This document shows positions 1 through 8,927 of a stretch of DNA of 64,000 nucleotides, piece by piece. Made by a program: the position numbers and the translations under genes. The stretch comes from Pseudocolwellia sp049933045 (GTDB lineage Bacteria; Pseudomonadota; Gammaproteobacteria; Enterobacterales; Alteromonadaceae): contig NZ_CP187926.1 of NCBI RefSeq assembly GCF_049933045.1, positions 4,402,001 through 4,466,000 of the forward strand, read 5' to 3'. The stretch's first letter is position 1. Every line of letters begins with the position of its first letter. Under the pieces are notes generated by a model. The model was not told where the DNA came from and ran no database searches. It was given only the letters and a program-made list of their open reading frames with translations.

Positions 1-416
1 ATAGTAATAGGGATAAAACCATTAGGATCTATCGTTGTAGCTAAATGATACTTCAACTCTTCGTTACGGTGCTCACCAAAATAAGTCAGTAATTTTAATA
101 AATCAAACAAGCCTACACCTGCACTTATACTAACAGGAGTTTCACTATAAGCTTTTAATAACGGAACTGAGTTCGACATACCCGTTAGTACTTTTTGATC
201 GGCAATACCTAAATTAAAAGTAACTCCCTCAATATCTAAATCGAAACTGTTCGGGTTAGACACCATTAAATTCAACGTAAAATACTGTGTAAAACCTTTA
301 GTTTTTGCAGGCTCAATACTAACCAAGCTCACATCAGGATTTTTGATAGGGGCTATGCTGGCACAACTCGCTAACATCATGCTAAATATAGCGAAAAACA
401 TACTCCATGTACGCAT
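1..416 (-). CDS. LEA type 2 family lipoprotein, 3' end cut by window edge
   Basis: My translation of the reverse strand gives 138 residues running off the left edge. The start MRTWSMFFAIF is followed by a short hydrophobic stretch and a lipobox LASC, with the lipidated Cys near residue 18. The mature part contains the pattern of LEA2/WHy domains: SLVSIEPAKTKGFTQYF, then a strand with NPNSFDLDIEGVTFNLGI. Family members are small secreted or lipid-anchored beta-sandwich proteins with no defined enzymatic role. A weak AAGGAA lies upstream of the ATG. The missing 3' part prevents comparison of full length. Outer-membrane or periplasmic location is inferred from the lipobox. Confidence 0.75.
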   Translation of the reverse strand, partial: MRTWSMFFAIFSMMLASCASIAPIKNPDVSLVSIEPAKTKGFTQYFTLNLMVSNPNSFDLDIEGVTFNLGIADQKVLTGMSNSVPLLKAYSETPVSISAGVGLFDLLKLLTYFGEHRNEELKYHLATTIDPNGFIPIT

Positions 417-705
417 TGGTGGATTCCTTCAATAAACGTAATGTTACTAAAAATTGTAAGAAACTAATGTAGCACGCAGACTGTTAAAATTCGACTAGAA
501 GAAGTGAAAGATAGATGAATTATATGAGGGTATGGATTGGGGTCTTTCGGTTTGTCATAAACTATAAAAATGAAGAGTGAATAGAATTAACAATTCAATC
601 AATTAAAGTTATATGTTCTGGATATAAGTTTTATTTTTAAGGTTCGAACTAGAGGTGTTTTGTAATTGAGGTATTACACTTTGTTATTGTTTTTACATTC
701 TTTTA

Positions 706-817
706 CAAATAAAAAGGCCTTACCAAAGGTAAGGCCATAAATGCTCGCTGTATTGTCTTGTATAACAAGCTTCTTATTATTTATTTTGACTATTTATTGT
801 TGTTATTCGTTAGCTCG
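706..817 (-). ncRNA. candidate stand-alone small RNA (about 105-110 nt)
   Basis: The gap between the lipoprotein start (416) and hemE (1069) holds no convincing ORF, but on the reverse strand it has a complete transcription unit. A near-consensus promoter lies at 824-852, then a GC-rich CCCGAGC start region near 817. About 75 nt of A/U-rich single-stranded-looking sequence follows, with ACAACAATAA-type tracts, and the unit ends in a perfect 9-bp stem with a U tract (711-736). This organisation is typical of Hfq-dependent sRNAs. I do not recognise the family. Apart from this unit, I see nothing functional in 417-705 or 853-1068. Confidence 0.5.
711..736 (-). terminator. Rho-independent terminator of the candidate sRNA
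   Basis: GGCCTTACC and GGTAAGGCC form a perfect 9-bp stem with a 3-nt loop (716-736). On the reverse strand this is followed by TTTTT (711-715). No reverse-strand protein gene lies upstream, so the terminator belongs to a short RNA. Confidence 0.7.
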
Positions 818-823
818 GGACAA

Positions 824-852
824 TTTATAGCAAAGGGATCTAGGGGATGCAA
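824..852 (-). promoter_or_regulatory. sigma70-type promoter for the candidate sRNA
   Basis: On the reverse strand TTGCAT (847-852) and TATAAA (824-829) are separated by exactly 17 bp. They are followed by the GC-rich discriminator TTGTCCCGAGC. Only the match to consensus is seen; activity is inferred. Confidence 0.55.
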
Positions 853-1068
853 CAACTTTAATAGAGTATATACACCAGTATTTCTTTCGTACTTGAGTAT
901 GAAAATTAACCGTTAATTAAATGTTAACAAAATATTTCAATGAATACAGACGCTTATTTGTCGGTCTTTTGTGATTAATTGTAATAAAATATTTGTTTTT
1001 ATTTCGAATATAGAAGAAATAAAATTGTAGTGTTAGAATATTAGCACTTAAAAACTGAGATCCCTTTA

Positions 1069-2139
1069 ATGACTGAATTACAAAACGATACTTATTTACG
1101 TGCATTATTACGCCAACCTGTAGATTACACACCCGTATGGATGATGAGACAAGCTGGACGCTATTTACCTGAGTACAGAGAAGTACGTAAAGGTGCAGGT
1201 GATTTTATGTCGGTTTGTAAAAATGCCGAATTAGCGTGTGAAGTAACTCTTCAACCTTTACGACGATTTAAGTTAGATGCAGCTATTTTATTTAGTGATA
1301 TTTTAACTATCCCTGACGCTATGGGATTAGGCTTATATTTTGAAACAGGTGAAGGTCCTAAATTTGAAAGACCAATCACATGTAAAGCTGATGTATTAAA
1401 AATTGCAGTGCCTGATCCTGAAGATGAGTTAGGTTATGTGATGAATGCCGTTCGTACTATTAAGAAAGAGCTTAACGGTAGTGTTCCGTTAATTGGCTTT
1501 TCTGGTAGCCCATGGACTTTAGCAACTTATATGATTGAAGGTGGAAGTTCTAAAGCTTTTACTAAGATCAAAAAGATGATGTTTTCAGACCCACAAACAT
1601 TACACATTTTATTAGATAAGTTAGCTGACTCTGTTATTAGTTATTTAAATGCGCAAATTGCTGCTGGTGCTCAGTCGGTAATGGTATTTGATACATGGGG
1701 TGGTGTTTTATCTCCTCGTGACTATAAAGATTTTTCTTTACAGTATATGGCTAAGATAGTTGATGGTTTAACGCGTCATGCTGATGGTCGCCAAGTTCCA
1801 GTAACTTTATTTACTAAAAATAGTGGTATGTGGTTAGAAGATATTGCAGCAACAGGTTGTGATGGTGTTGGTTTAGATTGGACGATTGATATTGAAGCGG
1901 CTAAAGCAAGAATCGGTGATAAAGTTGCTTTACAAGGTAATATGGACCCTTCAATGCTTTATGCTCCTGTTGAACGTATTGAGCAAGAAGTTGCTAAGAT
2001 TTTAGCTGGCTTTGGTGACGGCGGTACAGGTCATGTATTTAACTTAGGCCATGGTATTCACCCAGATGTGAATCCTGAGCATGCTGGCCACTTTATTGAG
2101 TCGGTTCATCGTTTAAGTAAGCCTTATCATAATAAGTAA
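1069..2139 (+). CDS. hemE: uroporphyrinogen decarboxylase HemE
   Basis: This cytosolic enzyme of heme/tetrapyrrole synthesis removes the four acetate carboxyls of uroporphyrinogen III to give coproporphyrinogen III. The 356-residue length is normal for the family. The N-terminal signature PVWMMRQAGRYLPEYR (about residues 22-37) carries the substrate-binding Arg residues. The FSDILTIPDAMG loop holds the catalytic Asp, and GFSGSPWTLATYMIEG is the second family signature. FNLGHGIHPD near the C-terminus holds the conserved His. The start ATG at 1069 matches the family N-terminus; its ribosome-binding site is weak. The gene stands alone and ends at a bidirectional terminator facing degQ. Confidence 0.97.
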   Translation: MTELQNDTYLRALLRQPVDYTPVWMMRQAGRYLPEYREVRKGAGDFMSVCKNAELACEVTLQPLRRFKLDAAILFSDILTIPDAMGLGLYFETGEGPKFERPITCKADVLKIAVPDPEDELGYVMNAVRTIKKELNGSVPLIGFSGSPWTLATYMIEGGSSKAFTKIKKMMFSDPQTLHILLDKLADSVISYLNAQIAAGAQSVMVFDTWGGVLSPRDYKDFSLQYMAKIVDGLTRHADGRQVPVTLFTKNSGMWLEDIAATGCDGVGLDWTIDIEAAKARIGDKVALQGNMDPSMLYAPVERIEQEVAKILAGFGDGGTGHVFNLGHGIHPDVNPEHAGHFIESVHRLSKPYHNK

Positions 2140-2166
2140 TATTGCAACGGGAGACTAATCGATAAC

Positions 2167-2195
2167 ACTTGATAAATAATCATTATTTATCAAGT
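2167..2195. repeat. perfect 29-bp inverted repeat after hemE
   Basis: Two 14-bp arms, ACTTGATAAATAAT and ATTATTTATCAAGT, surround a single C at 2181. The repeat lies between the hemE stop and the terminator. It is too AT-rich for a strong terminator; it could be a protein-binding dyad or mRNA-stabilising hairpin. Confidence 0.6.
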
Positions 2196-2197
2196 AT

Positions 2198-2224
2198 AAA
2201 AAAAGGAGCCTAGGCTCCTTTTTT
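2198..2224. terminator. bidirectional terminator between hemE and degQ
   Basis: AAAAAAAGGAGCCTAGGCTCCTTTTTT forms a symmetrical stem (2203-2220), A-rich on one side and T-rich on the other. It can end both converging genes. Confidence 0.85.
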
Positions 2225-2278
2225 GTTGGACTTCACTTTATACATTTCTTAAAAAGTGAATCGATATCACTGGTGTTA

Positions 2279-3634
2279 TTAACGGATCATCAAGAATAAA
2301 CTTGAATTGCCTCTAACAATATTCAGAGCGAATACATTATCTTGTTCTTTCAATATTGCTCTTAATTCTGCAATGTTATTGATACGTTGGCGGTTAACAC
2401 CAATGATCAAATCGTCTGATCTTAATCCTGCAATAGCTGCGGGACTATTCTTAGCAACTTCTGATACATCAACACCTTTGCCTGCATTGTTTTCTAACGA
2501 TGCACCTTCTAGCATACGGTGAATACTTTCAGCTTCAACATTTGCCATATCAGACTTTTTCAGTGTCGCTTTGTACGTTTTCTCTTTTCCATCTCTGATA
2601 ACGGTAATTTTAACTTTTTTACCTGCGCCAATAGAGCCTATTTTTCCGCGTATTTCATTAAACGACTTAACTTTCTTACCATTGATTTTGATAATAACGT
2701 CGCCAGCTTTTAATCCAGCTTCTTCAGCGGCTGAGTCTGGAGTGATTTGTTCAATAAAACCACCTTGAGTTGTGTCAAGTTCCATTGCTTTGGCAATATC
2801 GCTTGTTACGCTTCTACCTTGTACGCCTAACATGCCACGACGAACTTCACCGAATTCGATAATTTGGCTAACTAGGTTATTAACCATTGAGCTTGGGATA
2901 GCAAAACCAATACCTACGTTACCGCCACTTGGGCCTAATATTGCGGTGTTGATACCAATAAGTTCGCCTCGAAGGTTTACAAGTGCACCACCTGAGTTAC
3001 CGCTGTTGATTGCGGCATCGGTTTGAATAAAGTCTTCGTAGTTTTCTATATTTAAACCGGTACGACCTAAAGCACTAACAATACCTGATGTTACGGTTTG
3101 GCCTAGTCCGAATGGGCTGCCTATGGCAATAGCAAAATCACCTACACGCAAGTTGTCTGAATCTGCTAACTTTATTGCTGTTAAGTCTTTGTGATCTATT
3201 TGTAGTAGAGCGATGTCGCTGTATTCGTCAGAACCAATTTTTTTAGCTTCTAGTTGTCGACCATCTTTTAAGGTAACAAGGATCTCGTCTGCTTCTGCTA
3301 TAACGTGATTATTGGTAACTATATAGCCTTCATCAGAATCAATGATTACACCAGAGCCTAAACCTCTAAATTCTTTTTCTTGTTGCTGCTGTCCTTTTCT
3401 TTGCTGCTTGCCAAAGAAAAACTTAAATGCTTCAGGTACATTATTTTTAACTTCGTGAGTACCTTTTACTGATATAAGTACTACAGCAGGTGTTACATCA
3501 TCTAGCATTGGCGCTAAACTTGGTAAAGATTCACCTGCAACGGCAAAAGGTAAATTTGCGCTAGCAGGTAAACTGGTTAACGCGATTGAACTTGAAAGCA
3601 AAGCTGTACTTACAATAAGAGAAAGTTTTTTCAT
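2279..3634 (-). CDS. degQ: periplasmic serine protease, DegQ/DegP (HtrA) family
   Basis: This HtrA-type protease/chaperone handles misfolded periplasmic proteins. The 451-residue protein begins with a Sec signal peptide (cleavage about residue 26, PASA). The trypsin-like domain has the catalytic triad His110 (TNNHVI), Asp140 (YSDIALL) and Ser214 (GNSGGAL). Two PDZ domains follow, at about residues 258-350 and 360-450. Two PDZ domains and the absence of an N-terminal membrane anchor fit DegQ/DegP rather than DegS. The Q-rich loop (KQQRKGQQQQEKE, about 77-88) lies in the LA-loop position. It is preceded by zapG on the same strand, as degQ follows zapG (yhcB) in E. coli; degS is absent here. DegQ is preferred over DegP by synteny. 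Confidence 0.93.
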   Translation of the reverse strand: MKKLSLIVSTALLSSSIALTSLPASANLPFAVAGESLPSLAPMLDDVTPAVVLISVKGTHEVKNNVPEAFKFFFGKQQRKGQQQQEKEFRGLGSGVIIDSDEGYIVTNNHVIAEADEILVTLKDGRQLEAKKIGSDEYSDIALLQIDHKDLTAIKLADSDNLRVGDFAIAIGSPFGLGQTVTSGIVSALGRTGLNIENYEDFIQTDAAINSGNSGGALVNLRGELIGINTAILGPSGGNVGIGFAIPSSMVNNLVSQIIEFGEVRRGMLGVQGRSVTSDIAKAMELDTTQGGFIEQITPDSAAEEAGLKAGDVIIKINGKKVKSFNEIRGKIGSIGAGKKVKITVIRDGKEKTYKATLKKSDMANVEAESIHRMLEGASLENNAGKGVDVSEVAKNSPAAIAGLRSDDLIIGVNRQRINNIAELRAILKEQDNVFALNIVRGNSSLFLMIR

Positions 3635-3707
3635 ATTTGGATTAACTCCTTAACTAAATAAATAAACAAAATATAAATATTATATGCAGGCTCTGAGTCT
3701 TTATTAT

Positions 3708-4184
3708 TTAACTAAGTTCCTTTTTCTCACCTTTAGGATTTGTAACACTTTGTGTTTCATCTTTAAATAAGCCACTTGGGTTACCTGAATAATCGAGGGG
3801 CGCTTCAGTGATTTCTGCATCTTTCTTATTCGCTGCACTGGCATCTCTTAGCTTGATGGTTTGTGCTAATTGATCTTGCGTTTCTTGAGAGAAGAATGGC
3901 ATAGCTGATTTATCGTCAGGTGTTGCTTCTTGCAATAACTTGGTGCTTTGAGCCATTTGTAACATAGCGTCTTTACATGTTGTGTGCATTTGCTCCAACA
4001 ACTTAGCTGAACTTTCTAAATGTTCTGCAACATTTGCTTTGTATTCATCTAGTGCTTTTTCGCCTTGATCAAGTTTGTTAGTGAGCTCTTGATTTTCTTG
4101 TGAAGTACTGCCCATAAATTTATTGGCGATAATGCCAACTAGTAAACCAACAACGAAAGTAACTAAACCTATTATAAGTGCCAT
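3708..4184 (-). CDS. zapG: cell-division/envelope protein ZapG (YhcB, DUF1043)
   Basis: The protein has one N-terminal membrane helix (about residues 2-21, LIIGLVTFVVGLLVGIIANKF). A cytoplasmic Gln/Glu-rich coiled coil follows (about 27-95), with the conserved C-terminal motif PLDYSGNPSGLF. This is the layout of the YhcB/DUF1043 family, now called ZapG, which links cell division and envelope synthesis. The length of 158 residues is slightly above the E. coli protein. It is divergent from zapE with a 194-bp gap, the same arrangement as in enterobacteria, and upstream of degQ. Confidence 0.9.
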   Translation of the reverse strand: MALIIGLVTFVVGLLVGIIANKFMGSTSQENQELTNKLDQGEKALDEYKANVAEHLESSAKLLEQMHTTCKDAMLQMAQSTKLLQEATPDDKSAMPFFSQETQDQLAQTIKLRDASAANKKDAEITEAPLDYSGNPSGLFKDETQSVTNPKGEKKELS

Positions 4185-4378
4185 ACAAAAACTACCTTTG
4201 ATAAATGAAATGAAAATTTAAACCTGAGTCTCTTCACGAAAGTTATGAGATTTAGTTTAAAAATAATGTTTTGCCTTGTTATACTTATGTTTCTCTCTAT
4301 ATATAGAATATGTTTACAAAAATTTAATTTTCAAGCATTCCAAGATAAAAGGTTGCTTAATAATCTAATGGCCATTGT

Positions 4379-5494
4379 ATGATAAAAATCACCCCTATTG
4401 AAAAGTATAATTTAGATTTAAAGCAAGAAGGTTTTCAGTACGACGCTGCGCAAGAAAATGCGGTGCAGTGTTTACAACGTTTATTTGATGATTTACAAAA
4501 TAAACCTGTACCTGTTTCAGGGTTTAAAAAAGTACTTAATCGTTGGAAAAAAACTTACTCTAAGCAAGAGCCGTCAAACATCAAAGGTTTATACTTTTGG
4601 GGTGGAGTAGGGCGCGGTAAAACTTATTTAGTTGATACGTTTTTTGATTGCTTACCTTTTGAAAACAAAACACGCGTGCATTTTCATCGCTTTATGCATC
4701 GTGTACATGAAGAGTTAAAAACACTTCATGGCCAATCAGATCCTCTTAAAATTATTGCTGAACGCTTTGCTAAAGAAACCTGCATTATTTGTTTTGATGA
4801 GTTTTTTGTATCAGACATTACGGATGCGATGATTCTAGGGACTTTATTTGAAGAGCTTTTTGCACGTGATGTTATTTTAGTGGCTACTTCAAATATTATA
4901 CCTAACGAGCTTTATAGAAACGGCTTACAACGTGAGCGCTTTTTGCCTGCTATTCATTTAATTAATAAGCATTGCGACATTGTTAATGTTGATAGCGGTG
5001 TTGATTATCGATTAAGAACCCTTGAGCAAGCTGAGATATATCATTGTCCGTTAGATGAAGACGCGAAAACTAATTTAAATACTTACTTCAATCAATTATC
5101 GATAGAAGAAGGCACTAGTAATAAAACCATACTGATTAACAATCGCGATTTACTTTCTGTGCAAGAATCTAAAGGTGTTGTGCACTTTGAATTTTCGGTT
5201 TTATGTGAAAGTGCGCGTAGCCAAGGTGATTATATGGAAATTAGTAAGCTGTATCATACGGTGCTAATGGCGAATGTAACGCAAATGAATGCTGAACATG
5301 ATGATTCAATAAGACGTTTTATCGCGCTTGTAGATGAATTTTATGAGCGTAATGTGAAGTTGATTATTTCAGCTGAAGTCGCTTTAGAGCAATTATACAT
5401 TGGTGAACGATTAAGCTTTGAATTTAAGCGTTGTTTAAGTCGCTTGCAAGAGATGCAATCACATTCTTACCTTGCAAGTGAGCATATTCCGTAA
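4379..5494 (+). CDS. zapE: cell division ATPase ZapE (AFG1 family)
   Basis: This is a cytoplasmic AAA-type ATPase that associates with the Z-ring. Walker A GGVGRGKT is at residues 75-82 and Walker B IICFDEFFVSDI at about 135-146, followed by the sensor-type stretch ILVATSNIIPNELY. The 371-residue length is typical. The family hallmarks LKGLYFWGGVGRGKT-like and HFHRFMHRVH are present. It is divergent from zapG and directly upstream of rplM-rpsI, a conserved gammaproteobacterial order. ZapG and ZapE both act at division, which agrees with the shared intergenic region. Confidence 0.95.
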   Translation: MIKITPIEKYNLDLKQEGFQYDAAQENAVQCLQRLFDDLQNKPVPVSGFKKVLNRWKKTYSKQEPSNIKGLYFWGGVGRGKTYLVDTFFDCLPFENKTRVHFHRFMHRVHEELKTLHGQSDPLKIIAERFAKETCIICFDEFFVSDITDAMILGTLFEELFARDVILVATSNIIPNELYRNGLQRERFLPAIHLINKHCDIVNVDSGVDYRLRTLEQAEIYHCPLDEDAKTNLNTYFNQLSIEEGTSNKTILINNRDLLSVQESKGVVHFEFSVLCESARSQGDYMEISKLYHTVLMANVTQMNAEHDDSIRRFIALVDEFYERNVKLIISAEVALEQLYIGERLSFEFKRCLSRLQEMQSHSYLASEHIP

Positions 5495-5543
5495 ATACTT
5501 TGATAAGTTTAAAAATTAGCTTTTTTTTATTAGAAAACTTCTG

Positions 5544-5694
5544 TATAATCCGCGCTCCCTGCGTTACAAAGGCCTGGTGTTTTTGAATATCAGGCACGGA
5601 CTCGATACTCGAAGGGGTACAGCGTAGTCTTTTAACGGGTGGTTAAATAATTTAATCACTATTTAAAGTAACATTTATATAATTGGGTTTCTTA
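5544..5694 (+). promoter_or_regulatory. rplM-rpsI promoter and long structured leader
   Basis: A perfect -10 TATAAT (5544-5549) is followed by the GC-rich discriminator CGCGCTCCCTGCG, a hallmark of growth-rate and stringent control of ribosomal genes; the -35 is only a T-run. The leader of about 140 nt is G/C-rich compared with the surroundings and has complementary segments (GCCTGGTGT/ATATCAGGC; GACTCGATACTCGA). L13 represses this operon through its leader in E. coli; the same is likely here but not shown. Confidence 0.6.
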
Positions 5695-6123
5695 ATGAAA
5701 ACTTTTGTAGCTAAACCAGAAAGCGTTGAACGCGAATGGTTCTTAGTGGACGCCGAAGATAAAACTTTAGGTCGTATCGCTACTGAAATTGCTAGCCGTT
5801 TACGCGGAAAGCACAAACCAGAATTTACTCCTCATGTTGACACTGGCGATTACATCGTTGTTATCAATGCTGAGAAAGTACGTGTAACTGGTAACAAAGC
5901 GAAAGGTAAAATTTACTACTCGCATACTGAATATGTTGGCGGCTTAAAGCAAATTAGTTTTGAAAAGCTAATCGAAAAAGCTCCTGAGCGTGTTATCGAA
6001 TTAGCGGTTAAAGGCATGTTACCTAAAGGTCCTTTAGGTCGTGAAATGTACCGCAAGCTAAAAGTGTATGCTGGTGCTGAGCACAAACATACTGCACAAC
6101 AACCACAACTTTTGGAGCTTTAA
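5695..6123 (+). CDS. rplM: 50S ribosomal protein L13
   Basis: This early-assembly protein of the large subunit has 142 residues, exactly the usual length when started at the ATG at 5695. An in-frame TTG at 5683 adds four residues with no support. Family sequence is clear: MKTFVAKPESVEREWFLVDA, then LGRIATEIASRLRGKHKPEF and a C-terminal VYAGAEHKHTAQQPQ. It is the first gene of an operon with rpsI, which follows after 3 bp. Confidence 0.98.
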   Translation: MKTFVAKPESVEREWFLVDAEDKTLGRIATEIASRLRGKHKPEFTPHVDTGDYIVVINAEKVRVTGNKAKGKIYYSHTEYVGGLKQISFEKLIEKAPERVIELAVKGMLPKGPLGREMYRKLKVYAGAEHKHTAQQPQLLEL

Positions 6124-6126
6124 GCA

Positions 6127-6519
6127 ATGGCTGATAATCAATATTACGGTACTGGTCGTCGCAAGAGCTCAACTGCTCGTGTGTTTATGAAAGCTGGTAA
6201 CGGTGCAATTACAATTAACAAGCGTGATATTTCTGTTTACTTTGGTCGTGAAACGGCTCGTATGGTTGTTCGTCAACCATTAGAATTAGTAGAAATGCTT
6301 GAAAAGTTTGATTTCAATATCTCTGTTGTAGGCGGCGGTATTTCTGGTCAAGCTGGCGCAATTCGTCACGGTATTACTCGTGCATTAATGGAGTTCGATG
6401 AAACTTTACGTGGTGAACTACGTAGAGCTGGTTTCGTTACTCGTGATGCTCGTAAAGTTGAACGTAAGAAAGTTGGTCTACACAAGGCTCGTAAAAAGCC
6501 ACAATTTTCAAAACGTTAA
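6127..6519 (+). CDS. rpsI: 30S ribosomal protein S9
   Basis: This small-subunit head protein has a C-terminal tail that reaches the P-site tRNA. It has 130 residues, the standard length. Signature GGGISGQAGAIRHGITRAL is followed by the basic tail ERKKVGLHKARKKPQFSKR ending in the conserved Lys-Arg. It is translated with rplM (3-bp gap) and the operon ends at the terminator at 6542-6568. Confidence 0.98.
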   Translation: MADNQYYGTGRRKSSTARVFMKAGNGAITINKRDISVYFGRETARMVVRQPLELVEMLEKFDFNISVVGGGISGQAGAIRHGITRALMEFDETLRGELRRAGFVTRDARKVERKKVGLHKARKKPQFSKR

Positions 6520-6541
6520 TATTTACCAATATGTTATATTC

Positions 6542-6568
6542 AAAAAACCAGCTTCTGCTGGTTTTTTT
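6542..6568 (+). terminator. terminator of the rplM-rpsI operon
   Basis: ACCAGC-TTCT-GCTGGT stem (6547-6562) flanked by AAAAAA and TTTTTTT. It is 22 bp after the rpsI stop. Confidence 0.88.
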
Positions 6569-6869
6569 ATGTCTGCTATTTCACTTCTTAATCGTTACAT
6601 ACTTTTATTGCGTTTAATTCTCCCCTGAATAAATGATTAATTAATTTGCTACAAATCGCATTTTATTGTTTTCAATCAATATTTCTTTATAAAAAATCTG
6701 TCAAAATTTTCTGTCGTTATTTTTATTTTAGCTCGAACGCTTATAAAATAGTCTAGGCTGTGGTTAGAGGTAAATCAGAATAAGCAGGGTGTATTTGTTA
6801 TTTATTACTGGTGGTTGTTTTTCATACAAATAATTACCGTTTTGCAAGGTAATAAAACCTCTTAATGAA

Positions 6870-6888
6870 CTGAATAAGAATCATTATC
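6870..6888. promoter_or_regulatory. possible Fur-box-like site upstream of petA
   Basis: The right half AATCATTATC (6879-6888) matches the Fur consensus perfectly, while the left half matches only about half of its positions. The site is about 190 bp upstream of the Rieske gene. The rest of the 6569-7074 gap is AT-rich and shows no ORF or RNA gene that I can support. The assignment is tentative. Confidence 0.3.
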
Positions 6889-7074
6889 AATAACGGCCTG
6901 TAGAAAGCAAATTGATTAGCCATAACTGCTGAATTACCTTGTAAAAAAACACTGATTTCTTTATGATCGTAAAAATTTTTTTGTCGCTAGTTTAATAAAA
7001 CCGTCGTAATAAAATTTTGTTTGAAATAATAAAAATTATTATTGTGGTAATTGAATACTAATTGGAGATCTTGA

Positions 7075-7665
7075 ATGAGCAATGTGCCCGTTAATAACGG
7101 CCGACGACGCTTTTTGACTGCTGCTACTTCTGTAGTTGGTGGCGTAGGTGTAGTTGGTGTAGCTGTGCCTTTCATTGGCTCGTGGAACCCAAGTGCTAGA
7201 GCGAAAGCTGCTGGTGCCCCGGTTGAAGTTAATGTAAGTAAAATTGAGCCAGGCCAAATGATCCGTGCTGAATGGCGTGGTAAACCTGTATATGTAATTC
7301 GTCGTACTGACGCTATTGTGGATGCGTTAAGCGCTCATGATTCACAGTTACGCGATCCTGAGTCAACTGAACCTCAGCAACCTACATATGCAACTAACCC
7401 TTACCGCTCAATTAAACCTGAGTTTATGGTAGCGTTAGGTGTTTGTACTCATTTAGGTTGTGCTCCTACTCACCATAAAGGTGATTTTGAAGAGTTTGTT
7501 ACGGGTGTTAAAGATGGTTTCTTCTGTCCGTGTCATGGTTCTAAATTTGATATGGCTGGCCGTGTATTCCAAGGCGTTCCTGCACCATTAAACTTAGTAG
7601 TTCCTGATCACTCTTTCCCAACTGAAGATACCCTTGTTATTGGTATTTCACCAGGAGAAGCATAA
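7075..7665 (+). CDS. petA: ubiquinol-cytochrome c reductase, Rieske iron-sulfur subunit
   Basis: This is the [2Fe-2S] subunit of the cytochrome bc1 complex (complex III), moving electrons from ubiquinol to cytochrome c1. The N-terminus has a twin-arginine type signal/anchor (GRRRFLTAATSVVGGVG, residues 9-25). Cluster ligands are in C124-T-H126-L-G-C129 and C151-P-C153-H154-G-S. The length of 196 residues is normal. The gene overlaps the petB start (TAATG), giving a translationally coupled petABC operon. Confidence 0.97.
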   Translation: MSNVPVNNGRRRFLTAATSVVGGVGVVGVAVPFIGSWNPSARAKAAGAPVEVNVSKIEPGQMIRAEWRGKPVYVIRRTDAIVDALSAHDSQLRDPESTEPQQPTYATNPYRSIKPEFMVALGVCTHLGCAPTHHKGDFEEFVTGVKDGFFCPCHGSKFDMAGRVFQGVPAPLNLVVPDHSFPTEDTLVIGISPGEA

Positions 7666-8927
7666 TGAATAGCTTTATGGCTTGGATCGAGAAGCGCTTA
7701 CCTTTCATGGATGCCATGAATAAGCATGCTATTCAATATCCTGCACCTAAAAATTTCAATTTTTGGTATGTGTTCGGTATTTTAGCGACTGTAGTTTTAG
7801 TAAACCAAATCCTTACAGGTGTTTGGTTAACAATGAATTATGAACCATCTGGCGATGGCGCATTTGCTTCTGTTGAATATATTATGCGTGATGTCGACTA
7901 CGGTTGGTTACTACGTTATATGCATTCTACGGGTGCTTCAGCATTCTTCATTGTAATATATTTACATATGTTCCGCGGTGTTATGTATGGTTCTTACCAG
8001 AAACCACGCGAACTACTATGGATCTTCGGTATGCTAATTTACTTAGTATTAATGGCTGAAGCGTTCATGGGATACTTATTACCTTGGGGTAACATGAGTT
8101 ACTGGGGTGCACAGGTAATTATTTCATTATTTGGTGCTATTCCTGTTATTGGTGAAGACTTAACTATTTGGATCAAGGGTGATTATGTTATCTCTGGTGC
8201 TACGTTAAACCGTTTCTTTGCATTACATGTTATTGCATTACCACTTGTTCTTGTAATTCTTGTGTTTTTACACATTTTAGCATTACATGAAGTAGGTTCT
8301 AACAACCCTGATGGCTCTAATATTAAGAAGCCTAAAGGTAGTATGAAACCTGAAGAATTATCTAAATTTACTTTCCATGAGCAATATACTAAAAAGTATG
8401 ACATTGTTGATGCGATACCGTTCCACCCTTACTACACTGTTAAAGATTTAGTAGCGGTTGTTATATTCTTGATTCTATTTTCTTGGGTAATGTTCTTCTT
8501 CCCAGAAGGTGGTGGTTATTTCCTTGAGCCGCCAAACTTTACGCCTGCTAATGGTTTAAAAACACCTGAGCATATTGCTCCAGTTTGGTACTTCGGTCCT
8601 TTCTACACTGTGTTGCGTGTTATTCCTGATAAGTTATTTGGTATGATTGCGATGTTTGCTGCAATTGGTATGTTATTCGCTCTACCTTGGTTTGACCGTG
8701 GTGTTGTGCGTTCATTCAGATACCGTAGTAAATTACATCTTTTAAACTTAACGCAATTTGCAGTTTGTTTTGTAGCGTTAGGTGTTTTAGGTACCATGCC
8801 AGCTTCAGATCTAGCTAACCTAATTGGTAGACTTGCAACTTTAGGCTATTTTGGTTTCTTCATATTCTTATGGTTCTATAGTAAGGGTGAGAAAACTAAG
8901 CCAGTTCCAGAGAGGGTAACAGGATAA
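7665..8927 (+). CDS. petB: ubiquinol-cytochrome c reductase, cytochrome b subunit
   Basis: This is the membrane core of the bc1 complex, holding both quinone sites and two b hemes. The protein has 420 residues and eight predicted membrane helices. Heme-ligand His pairs lie in HSTGASAFFIVIYLHMFRG and in HVIALPLVLVILVFLHILAL. The quinol-oxidation PEWY-type motif appears as APVWYFGPFYTVLR. It overlaps petA and petC by 1-4 bp on either side, so the three subunits are made together. Confidence 0.97.
   Translation: MNSFMAWIEKRLPFMDAMNKHAIQYPAPKNFNFWYVFGILATVVLVNQILTGVWLTMNYEPSGDGAFASVEYIMRDVDYGWLLRYMHSTGASAFFIVIYLHMFRGVMYGSYQKPRELLWIFGMLIYLVLMAEAFMGYLLPWGNMSYWGAQVIISLFGAIPVIGEDLTIWIKGDYVISGATLNRFFALHVIALPLVLVILVFLHILALHEVGSNNPDGSNIKKPKGSMKPEELSKFTFHEQYTKKYDIVDAIPFHPYYTVKDLVAVVIFLILFSWVMFFFPEGGGYFLEPPNFTPANGLKTPEHIAPVWYFGPFYTVLRVIPDKLFGMIAMFAAIGMLFALPWFDRGVVRSFRYRSKLHLLNLTQFAVCFVALGVLGTMPASDLANLIGRLATLGYFGFFIFLWFYSKGEKTKPVPERVTG

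Noticed and set aside
917..1132. Reverse-strand open frame overlapping the hemE start
   Set aside because: Overlaps hemE, AT-rich composition, no ribosome-binding site and no recognisable motifs.
5683..5694. Upstream TTG start for rplM
   Set aside because: The ATG at 5695 gives exactly the conserved L13 N-terminus and length.
6398..6628. Forward open frame running from rpsI through its terminator
   Set aside because: Out-of-frame shadow of rpsI that reads through the terminator hairpin.
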